Assembly: GCA_006218025.1 (NCBI GenBank)
Contig: VBWA01000010.1
Location: 62,001-126,000 of the forward strand
DNA length: 64,000 nucleotides
Direction of reading: 5' to 3'
DNA from: Rhodocyclaceae bacterium
Lineage (GTDB): Bacteria > Pseudomonadota > Gammaproteobacteria > Burkholderiales > Rhodocyclaceae
A model generated the notes under the pieces. The model worked only from the letters and a program-made list of their open reading frames with translations. It was not told the DNA's origin and ran no database searches. The position numbers were made by a program, and so were the translations under genes. This document shows positions 56,350 through 64,000 of the stretch, piece after piece (the first letter of the stretch is position 1; each line of letters starts with the position of its first letter).

Positions 56350-57871
56350 ATGTCCAAGGAACATTTGATCATTTTCGATACAACCTTGCGCGACGGCGAA
56401 CAGAGTCCCGGCGCCTCCATGACCAAGGAAGAAAAGCTGCGGATTGCCCGTCAGCTTGAACGGATGCGCGTGGATGTAATCGAGGCGGGTTTCCCGGCTG
56501 CATCCAACGGCGATTTTGAGGCGGTCAGGGCCGTCGCCGAAGCCATCAAGGACTCGACGGTGGCGGGCCTGTGCCGCGCATTCGACAAGGACATCTCGCG
56601 GGCGCTCGAGGCGGTCAAGCCGGCGAAATCCGGACGCATCCACACTTTCATCGCGACCAGCCCGATCCACATGGAAAAGAAGCTGCGCATGTCGCCCGAT
56701 GATGTGCTGATTGCCGCGCAGCATGCCGTTCGTTTTGCGCGCAACGGAATCGACGATGTCGAATTTTCCTGCGAGGATGCGGGAAGGTCGGATCTTGATT
56801 TCCTGTGCCGCATCATCGAAGCAGTGATCAAGGAAGGTGCTTCCACCATCAATATTCCCGACACCGTGGGTTACAACGTGCCGGACCAGTATGCGGAGCG
56901 AATCCGCCAATTGCGCGAACGGATTCCCAACTCCGACAAGGTGATCTGGTCTGTGCATTGCCACAACGACCTTGGCTTGGCCGTGGCCAACAGCCTTGCC
57001 GCCGTGATGGCAGGCGCGCGCCAAGTGGAATGCACCATCAACGGTCTTGGCGAGCGCGCCGGCAATGCCGCGCTGGAGGAAATCGTCATGGCGGTGCACA
57101 CGAGGCAGGATGTGTTTCCCTGCATCACCCGGATCGATACCACGCAGATCGTCGCTGCATCCAAGATGGTGTCCAGCATCACCGGATTCCCGGTGCAGCC
57201 GAACAAGGCGATCGTCGGCGCCAATGCGTTTTCTCATGAGTCGGGCATCCATCAGGACGGCGTGCTGAAACACCGTGAAACCTACGAGATCATGCGGGCT
57301 GAAGACGTCGGCTGGAACGCCAACAAACTGGTGCTTGGCAAGCATTCCGGGCGCACGGCGTTCAAGGCCCGCTTGAAGGAACTCGGCATCGAGGTGGAAA
57401 GCGAACAGGTACTGAATACAGCTTTCACGCACTTCAAGGAGCTTGCCGACAAGAAGCACGAGATTTTTGACGAGGACCTGCATGCACTGATGAGCGACGA
57501 GATGGTTCTGACTGATGACGAGCACTACAAACTCGTGTCTTCGATGTTCCACTCGGAAACCGGCGAGGCGCCGCAGGCTCGCCTCACGCTCTCTGCAGGA
57601 GGCGCGGAACGGCAGGCGGCATCAAGCGGCAGCGGCCCCGTCGATGCCACATTCAAGGCGATCGAAAGCGTTGCTGCGAGCGGTTCCGAACTGTTGCTCT
57701 ACTCGGTGAATGCCATTACCACGGGCACAGATGCGCAGGGCGAGGTAACTGTGCGACTGTCGAAAGGCGGCCGGATCGTGAATGGTCAGGGTGCGGACAC
57801 GGATATCGTGGTCGCTTCGGCGAAGGCTTACATTAATGCCCTCAACAAGCTTTGCTCCGGGCAGGAAAAGC

Positions 57872-57888
<17 letters not shown>
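56350..57888 (+). CDS. leuA: 2-isopropylmalate synthase
   Basis: A 512-residue enzyme that condenses acetyl-CoA with 2-oxoisovalerate in the first committed step of leucine synthesis. The N-terminal TIM barrel has [13 protein letters not shown] and the metal site [12 protein letters not shown], then [13 protein letters not shown]; the C-terminal regulatory domain (about 390-510) binds leucine. AGGAGA precedes the ATG. Its 3' end overlaps the convergent DUF2069 gene by 17 bases. Confidence 0.97.
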
Positions 57889-58863
<975 letters not shown>

Positions 58864-58867
58864 TTAT

Positions 58868-59689
58868 ATGTGGCTCCTGGCACCCTTTCGGCTGGTCGTG
58901 CGCACGGCGCGCCGGTTTCATGGCGAGCACTGCGCGCAGACCGCAGCGGCGCTTTCGTTCGCGACCTTGATTGGTCTGGTGCCCATGATTGCAGCGGCGT
59001 TCGCCTTGTTATCGCTGCTGCCGGTTGGTGCCGGCCTTGGTTCCGCGCTGGAGAAATTCCTCCTTGCGAACCTGCTGCCTGACAAGGCGGGCGTCATCAT
59101 CGCAAAATACATTGGACAGTTCGCATCGCGCGCCGGACGGGTGACCTTTGTCGGGATAGCGGTGCTGGGAGCGACCGCATTGATGCAAATGCTGACCATA
59201 GAGCGGGCTTTCAACCATATCTGGCGAGTCAAGGCTGGCCGGCCGCTGTTGCGACGCCTGGCCATTCATGTCCTTGCGCTGCTGCTCGGACCGCTGGTAT
59301 TCGGTGCCAGCATCGCCGCAATCTCGTTCATCGCCGGTGTATCGCTTGGCCTCCTCAATGAACCGTATTGGGTGACAAATCTCGTGGTCAGGGTATTGTT
59401 GCCGTTTGCGTTCATGACTACCTTGTTCGGTCTGCTGTATTGGGGCGTACCCAACAAGCCCGTAAAAGTTTGGGATGCGTGCTTTGGCGGAGCGATGGCG
59501 GCACTGGGCTTTGTCGGTCTGCAGAAACTATTTGCGCTCTATATTGCGGCCGGATTTACGGTCAACTCGGTTGTCTATGGCACCTTTTCCGCAATCCCGG
59601 TATTCCTGATCTGGCTCTACGCCTCGTGGAGCGTGATTCTGATCGGCGCACTGCTGGTCGCCGAGTTGCCGCAATCCGTCCGAGCCTAA
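58868..59689 (+). CDS. YihY/UPF0761 family inner-membrane protein
   Basis: A 273-residue protein with about six membrane segments. It opens MWLLAPFRLVVRTARRFHGEHCAQTAAALSFATLIGLVPM, the family hallmark (T-A-A-A-L-S-x-x-T-L-x-x-x-x-P). YihY-type proteins were once called RNase BN; that assignment has been dropped and the role is unknown. An in-frame TTG at 58859 is less likely as start. It converges on the PilZ-like gene with a 4-base overlap. Confidence 0.88.
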   Translation: MWLLAPFRLVVRTARRFHGEHCAQTAAALSFATLIGLVPMIAAAFALLSLLPVGAGLGSALEKFLLANLLPDKAGVIIAKYIGQFASRAGRVTFVGIAVLGATALMQMLTIERAFNHIWRVKAGRPLLRRLAIHVLALLLGPLVFGASIAAISFIAGVSLGLLNEPYWVTNLVVRVLLPFAFMTTLFGLLYWGVPNKPVKVWDACFGGAMAALGFVGLQKLFALYIAAGFTVNSVVYGTFSAIPVFLIWLYASWSVILIGALLVAELPQSVRA

Positions 59690-61197
59690 TCGGCGGTGGG
59701 ATTGCGAATGAACTCAAAGACTTCGATGCTGGAGGTTTCGATGAGACTCCGGTGCGGCATGCATTCGACGATCCGCAAGCGGGCGTCGTTCTCCTGGAGC
59801 AAAGTGAATGGACGCGCGTTGTAATCGCCCCGCGCGGCCAGAATCGCTTCACCGCGGTTGAGGCTCGGCAGGGCCGGCAGCAGCAGCGCAGGTATCGGCG
59901 GCTCCGGATTTCGCGTGGTCAAGGCTTGTATTCGTATTGGCTTTGCCGATGGTGCCAGGACCTCCAGTCCCAACTCGACATGGCTGCTGCTCTTGCTGCG
60001 AGCCCAGCGCACGAGGCAGATCTGCCAGGCGGCACCCGCACCCGTGCGCAAACCTACGGCACAACCCGGCACGATGCCGGTGACCTCGCCGACGACATGC
60101 ACGATGGCATAACCTGCGGGGCCTTCGTTGAGCAACGTCCAGTCACTGTATGTCAGCTCGCATTCGCGGGAATGTGGTTCCACCTGAGAATCGCTGCCCA
60201 GAGCTGTCCACAATGTACTCAGTTGCGTACAGACCTCCACCGGCAGGGCTTGCGGGCGGCGATTGTAACTGCGTCGTCGCGGCGCAGTCCAGCATTGACG
60301 AGCCCGTTCCAGCGCGTTGCGGTAGTCAGCGCCGGCTGCCTGAAGTGGCAGGCCGAGTGACAATGGCGGCACACCATCGCCTAGTTGGTCGAGATGCCGC
60401 GCAGCCAGCTCGGCAAGTTCGCCAAAACGGAAGTAAAGGCAGGGTCCGCCGTCAGGTTTGACGCGCTCGAGGGATATCGGTGGCTGGTCAATATTGGCGT
60501 TGAGCCACAGCCAGTCGCCGCCCGTCTCGGGACAGATCATGTCGATGCGGGTGGCCGCAGCGTTGCTCTCGAGATAGTCCGCAAGAAAGGCAATTTCGCG
60601 AGGCGCGAGCCCCTCGGGTTGTGCTGCCGTGAGCGCCAACATGGCCTTGAAGCGGGCATCGATGGCGCTCATTTCGGCGGGCAGGGTCGCTGTCGGGTCG
60701 ACGGACTCGCGAGCAGAATGATAGAGCGCTTGCGCGTTGCGCCAGAAGCCCATTGGCGTGGGGGTCGCGGTCAGCAGGGTGGCGACGAGTTGCCGCGACA
60801 GGTTGAAAATTCCCTGCAAACAGATTTGCGCGCCACTGCGGCGAATGCCGGCAAGATTTCTGGGATTGACGTCGCCGGCGATTCTCAGCCACGCTTCACC
60901 CAATTCTGCTCGCAGACCGATCAAGCCCTGGGCGACCGTGCCAAGGTGGATCGGCAATGGCAGCTTGACGTCGAGTAACAGCGGGATGAGCGCCTCATCA
61001 ATTCGTTCGGCGCGCTGTTGGAGCAACTCGTCGATCTTGATGCGGCTTCGCAGGGGAAGTTCCAGGAGCCCAAGCGCAGCGATGTGATTTCGCAAGGGCA
61101 CCAGATCGAGCAGCGGATCGCCCTGCTGGGGCTCGGCGAGCCAGTCCAATGCCTGCTGTAGCTGGATCGGCGGCGAAGGAATCTTCTTGCGGCGCAT
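59686..61197 (-). CDS. Protein with C-terminal PilZ-like region, function unknown
   Basis: A 503-residue cytosolic protein. The first ~290 residues are helical with no recognised motif. The C-terminus holds RRRSYNRR at about 307-314, like the RxxxR c-di-GMP motif of PilZ domains, then NEGPAGYAI at about 357-365 in the place of D/NxSxxG, with GLRTGAG nearby. A c-di-GMP role is possible; the motif is imperfect. It is divergent from pyrF. Confidence 0.7.
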   Translation of the reverse strand: MRRKKIPSPPIQLQQALDWLAEPQQGDPLLDLVPLRNHIAALGLLELPLRSRIKIDELLQQRAERIDEALIPLLLDVKLPLPIHLGTVAQGLIGLRAELGEAWLRIAGDVNPRNLAGIRRSGAQICLQGIFNLSRQLVATLLTATPTPMGFWRNAQALYHSARESVDPTATLPAEMSAIDARFKAMLALTAAQPEGLAPREIAFLADYLESNAAATRIDMICPETGGDWLWLNANIDQPPISLERVKPDGGPCLYFRFGELAELAARHLDQLGDGVPPLSLGLPLQAAGADYRNALERARQCWTAPRRRSYNRRPQALPVEVCTQLSTLWTALGSDSQVEPHSRECELTYSDWTLLNEGPAGYAIVHVVGEVTGIVPGCAVGLRTGAGAAWQICLVRWARSKSSSHVELGLEVLAPSAKPIRIQALTTRNPEPPIPALLLPALPSLNRGEAILAARGDYNARPFTLLQENDARLRIVECMPHRSLIETSSIEVFEFIRNPTAD

Positions 61198-61280
61198 GGC
61201 GAGCTGAATGGCCTAAGGTGAAACACGATTCTAGTAGAATCCGGACGCGTTTTCTTCTGCCACCCTGCGAGGTATCCGAA

Positions 61281-62015
61281 ATGACCAGCCTGTTGTCTGC
61301 CAAGCCGATCGAACCGATGGATCGATTGATCGTCGCACTCGATGTCCCGGACGCCGAGGCCGCGCGCGATCTGGTGACCGAGCTGGGCGATGCGGTGGTC
61401 TTTTACAAGATCGGGCTGGAACTCTTCATGACCGGTGGCTATTTCGAACTGCTGCATTGGCTCGTCAGTCAGGGCAAGAAGGTCTTTGTCGATCTGAAGT
61501 TCTTCGATGTACCCGAAACCGTGCGTTCCGCGGTACGGGCATTGGCGGGCAGCGGAGCCACGTTTGCCACCATTCATGGCAATCAGGCGATCATGGAAGC
61601 GGCGGTGATAGACAAGGGCGATCTCAAGATTCTGGCGGTCACCGTGCTGACCAGCCTCGATCGCGGCGATCTGGACGACCTCGGTTTCGCCTGCGATGTG
61701 GACAAGCTCGTGCTGTCCCGCGCGCGCCGGGCGCTGGCCGCAGGGGTGGATGGCATCGTTTCGTCCGGCCTCGAGGCGCCGATGATCCGGCGCGAATTGG
61801 GCAACAAACTGATGGTGGTCACCCCTGGCATCCGACCGGTCGAGAACAAGCCGGTCGATGACCAGAAGCGTACCGTCGATGTCGCCCAGGCTTTCAGAAA
61901 CGGTGCCGACTATATTGTGGTCGGCCGGCCGATCCGCCAGGCGGTGAATCCGCGCCAGGCGGCGCTCGCCATCCAGCAGACCATCCGCGAGGTGTTCGCT
62001 CTGCCGGGAAGGTGA
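61281..62015 (+). CDS. pyrF: Orotidine 5'-phosphate decarboxylase
   Basis: A 244-residue TIM-barrel enzyme that makes UMP. The catalytic motif is D71-x-K73-x-x-D76 in [12 protein letters not shown], and the phosphate-binding end is [13 protein letters not shown] chose the ATG at 61281. GCGAGGTATCC lies before it. It stands alone, 113 bases before rpsP. Confidence 0.96.
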   Translation: MTSLLSAKPIEPMDRLIVALDVPDAEAARDLVTELGDAVVFYKIGLELFMTGGYFELLHWLVSQGKKVFVDLKFFDVPETVRSAVRALAGSGATFATIHGNQAIMEAAVIDKGDLKILAVTVLTSLDRGDLDDLGFACDVDKLVLSRARRALAAGVDGIVSSGLEAPMIRRELGNKLMVVTPGIRPVENKPVDDQKRTVDVAQAFRNGADYIVVGRPIRQAVNPRQAALAIQQTIREVFALPGR

Positions 62016-62068
62016 AGGAGCCTGCCGGCTTTGAGAGCTCAAGGCGATCAATAGCCGAATGCTATGCC

Positions 62069-62097
62069 TTGTTTTATCCGGCTTTTTGCAATAAAAT
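62069..62097 (+). promoter_or_regulatory. Sigma-70 promoter of the rpsP operon
   Basis: TTGTTT (62069-62074), exact 17-base spacer, TAAAAT (62092-62097). Transcription would begin near 62104, 25 bases before the rpsP ATG. Confidence 0.75.
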
Positions 62098-62128
62098 CGC
62101 CGGCTTTCCCGCTTTTCAAGAGAACACC

Positions 62129-62383
62129 ATGGTTGTTATTCGTCTCGCCCGTAGCGGCGCCAAGAAGCGCCCTTTCTTCAATATGGTGGTCGCCGATTCG
62201 CGCAACCGCCGCGATGGCCGCTTCATTGAGCGCATCGGCTATTACAATCCTGTCGCCGCCGCGAACGAAAACGGGCTGGTGATCAATACCGAACGTCTGG
62301 CCTTCTGGCAGGGGCATGGCGCGCAGTTGTCGCCTACTGCCGCACGTCTGGTCAAGCAGGCAGCGGCGACAAAGGCCGCCTAA
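62129..62383 (+). CDS. rpsP: 30S ribosomal protein S16
   Basis: An 84-residue ribosomal protein with the normal opening [41 protein letters not shown]. It is needed for 30S assembly. First gene of rpsP-rimM-trmD-rplS. rimM follows after 5 bases. Confidence 0.97.
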   Translation: MVVIRLARSGAKKRPFFNMVVADSRNRRDGRFIERIGYYNPVAAANENGLVINTERLAFWQGHGAQLSPTAARLVKQAAATKAA

Positions 62384-62388
62384 GCCGC

Positions 62389-62895
62389 ATGATTGTTTTG
62401 GGGCGCATCGTCGCCCCGTTTGGAGTGCAAGGCTGGCTGCGGGTTCATCCCTTCGGTGATGACCCCGAGGCGTGGCGGAAGATGGCGCAGTGGTGGCTTT
62501 CTGCGGATGTCGATGCTCCGGCCGAAAGCTGGAAGGTGCATGGTCTCGAAGCCGTGAAACTGCACGGCGATGGTGTCGTGGCGAAGCTTGCCGGCATTGA
62601 CGATCGGGACGCATCCGAAGCGCTGGGCAGCGTTTTTTTTGGCGCGCCGCGCGAGGCTCTGCCGCCACCGGTGCAGGATGAGTACTACTGGGTCGATCTG
62701 ATCGGCCTGGCGGTAGTGAATATGCAGGGCCAGCCCCTGGGCCGGGTCAAGTCTCTGATCGAGACGGGCGCGAATGAGGTGCTGGTGGTAGTGGACGGCG
62801 AGCGCGAGAGATTGCTGCCCTTCGTTGAACATGTAGTGAAGGCGGTGGACATTCCGGGCGGAATAATTCACGCCGACTGGGATAGCGACTGGTGA
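62389..62895 (+). CDS. rimM: 16S rRNA processing protein RimM
   Basis: A 168-residue assembly factor for the 30S head that binds S19. The beta-barrel opening is [21 protein letters not shown] and the PRC-barrel half is [40 protein letters not shown] overlap with trmD. Standard length. Confidence 0.96.
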   Translation: MIVLGRIVAPFGVQGWLRVHPFGDDPEAWRKMAQWWLSADVDAPAESWKVHGLEAVKLHGDGVVAKLAGIDDRDASEALGSVFFGAPREALPPPVQDEYYWVDLIGLAVVNMQGQPLGRVKSLIETGANEVLVVVDGERERLLPFVEHVVKAVDIPGGIIHADWDSDW

Positions 62896-63659
62896 GCTTG
62901 CGCTTCGATGTCATCACGCTGTTCCCCGAGATGTTTGCAGCGCTCACGGCATCGGGAATTACCCGGCGCGCGCTGGATCGGGGACTGTGGCAGATCGAAT
63001 GCTGGAACCCTCGCCAGTGGACGCAGGATGTGCATCGAACGGTGGATGACCGGCCTTACGGCGGCGGCCCCGGGATGGTAATGATGGCCTCGCCGCTGGA
63101 ACAGGCGATAGTTGCAGCAAAAGCGGCAGCAAAGGCGGCGGCAAAAGTCGGCGCTGGTGGTACGGCAAAAGTGATTTATCTTTCACCACAAGGCGCGCGG
63201 ATTGACCAGCGGCGTGTGGTGGAACTGGCGGAAAGCGACGGGGCGATTTTGCTCTGCGGCCGCTACGAAGGAATTGATGAGCGGCTGATTGAACGCTGCG
63301 TGGATGAAGAGCTGTCGCTGGGCGATTTTGTTCTTTCCGGCGGCGAACTGGCGGCGATGGCCTTGATGGATGCATGCATCAGGCAACTGCCAGGTGCGTT
63401 GAACGATGAGGCTTCGGCAGTTGAGGATTCGTTTGCCGCAGGCTTGCTGGACTGTCCGCACTACACGCGGCCGGAGGTGTATGAAGGATCTGCGGTGCCG
63501 GATGTGCTGTTGTCCGGCAACCACGAAAGAATCCGGCGCTGGCGCCTTAAACAGGCGCTGGGAAGGACTTGGCAAAGGCGTCCTGATCTTCTTGAGGTCA
63601 GGGAGTTGAACCGGGAAGAAGCCGATCTGCTGGCGGAGTTCCAGCGGGAAGGCAAGTAG
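62892..63659 (+). CDS. trmD: tRNA (guanine-N1)-methyltransferase
   Basis: A 255-residue SPOUT enzyme that makes m1G37. GTG start in a GTGA overlap with rimM. The knot motifs are [26 protein letters not shown] and [13 protein letters not shown], and [16 protein letters not shown] follows. Between IVAAKAAAK and [10 protein letters not shown] it has a longer Ala/Lys/Gly loop than E. coli TrmD, partly encoded by a family A repeat (63145-63168). Confidence 0.96.
   Translation: MSLRFDVITLFPEMFAALTASGITRRALDRGLWQIECWNPRQWTQDVHRTVDDRPYGGGPGMVMMASPLEQAIVAAKAAAKAAAKVGAGGTAKVIYLSPQGARIDQRRVVELAESDGAILLCGRYEGIDERLIERCVDEELSLGDFVLSGGELAAMALMDACIRQLPGALNDEASAVEDSFAAGLLDCPHYTRPEVYEGSAVPDVLLSGNHERIRRWRLKQALGRTWQRRPDLLEVRELNREEADLLAEFQREGK
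63145..63168 (+). repeat. Family A 24-base repeat, copy in trmD
   Basis: AAGTCGGCGCTGGTG, GT, ACGGCAA: three differences from consensus. It is sense and encodes V-G-A-G-G-T-A in the extended trmD loop, close in length to the apparent insertion relative to E. coli TrmD. Confidence 0.75.
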
Positions 63660-63742
63660 GCGCGTATCAGGGCGACAAAGTCCTGCTCTGCGCGAGAGGT
63701 TGGCGGGTGTTATCCGCAGCCATAACTTGATGGAGTAAAGCA

Positions 63743-64000
63743 ATGAACCTGATCCAGCAACTCGACAACGAAGAAATCGCCCGTCTGGGCAAGACCATTC
63801 CGGCGTTTGCGCCCGGCGACACCGTGATCGTCAATGTAAATGTGGTCGAAGGCGATCGCAAGCGCGTTCAGGCTTTCGAAGGCGTGGTCATTTCCAAGCG
63901 CAATCGCGGCCTCAATTCGAACTTCATCGTGCGCAAGATTTCGTCCGGCGAGGGCGTCGAGCGCACCTTCCAGACTTACTCGCCGCTGATTGCGAGCATC
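63743..64000 (+). CDS. rplS: 50S ribosomal protein L19, N-terminal part
   Basis: The first 86 codons are in the window; the gene runs past the end. The sequence [20 protein letters not shown] and [30 protein letters not shown] is L19, at the 30S-50S interface. GGAG lies before the ATG. Fourth gene of the rpsP operon. Confidence 0.96.
   Translation, partial: MNLIQQLDNEEIARLGKTIPAFAPGDTVIVNVNVVEGDRKRVQAFEGVVISKRNRGLNSNFIVRKISSGEGVERTFQTYSPLIASI

Noticed and set aside
63151-63160. E. coli Chi octamer GCTGGTGG inside the trmD repeat
   Set aside because: Only this copy contains it; the other copies read GCTGGCG, and betaproteobacterial Chi is not known to me, so family A is not simply Chi.

Overview
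The window looks like the chromosome of a sulfur-oxidising betaproteobacterium. Rhodocyclales or a close relative is my best guess. The reasons are high GC, a soxYZAXB operon, gene orders typical of Betaproteobacteria (purB-DUF2322, pepA-holC, sigma-DUF3619-DUF3106-RDD, ilvBHC-pssA-leuA, rpsP-rimM-trmD-rplS), and a QueA-TGT-YajC-SecDF string. I found no rRNA, CRISPR array, transposase, integrase or prophage gene. There is one tRNA, tRNA-Leu(CAA).

Layout. 1-4.7 kb: the end of panC, panD with a clean terminator, then a three-gene signalling module (receiver protein, degenerate histidine kinase fused to a DEDDh exonuclease, CBS/nucleotidyltransferase protein). 4.8-10.5 kb (minus): FGGY sugar kinase, FAH-family hydrolase and an Mla-type lipid transporter (mlaE, mlaF, MCE protein). 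10.5-15.8 kb (minus): RhlE helicase, alpha/beta hydrolase, MarR regulator, SixA phosphatase, CYTH-CHAD triphosphatase. 15.9-19.4 kb (minus): a MacAB-type exporter whose adaptor carries an inserted Spy-like segment. 19.5-23.3 kb (minus): a secreted unknown protein, a cyclic-nucleotide-binding protein and a Npt-like transporter with HEAT-like tail, flanked by a decayed soxB tail and the real soxB. 23.4-27.6 kb (minus): soxYZAXB. 27.8-34 kb (plus): a decayed kup tail, phosphoesterase, kinase-UspA fusion, periplasmic rhodanese, large UPF0324 permease with a 42-residue membrane peptide, UspA and a SRPBCC protein, then kup (minus). 36-42.8 kb: tRNA-Leu, Crp/Fnr regulator, queA, tgt, yajC, secD, secF. 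42.8-51.8 kb: purB, GST, holC, pepA, lptFG, RDD, DUF3106, DUF3619, sigma factor. 51.9-58 kb: ilvBHC, pssA, a Leu-rich leader and leuA. 58-64 kb: wrbA, YihY, a PilZ-like protein, pyrF and rpsP-rimM-trmD-rplS.

Functional links. The sox operon oxidises thiosulfate in the periplasm. The nearby rhodanese and UPF0324 permease suggest further sulfur handling. The Usp, kinase and Npt-like genes around it look like accessory energy or stress-signalling cargo.

The most unusual signals are two dispersed repeat families. Family A is a 24-base unit (AAGTCGGCGCTGGCG, two variable bases, ACGGCGG) with seven full copies and one core copy on both strands. When it lies in a gene it always uses the same frame for its orientation, giving V-G-A-G-x-T-A in sense or P-A-P-T in antisense, and it often falls in variable loops. 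Family B is a double-hairpin element (TTTATGTCC...GGACGGTAT plus a second small stem). All four copies lie between co-directional genes in the same orientation as the downstream gene, and three of them follow a hairpin or terminator.
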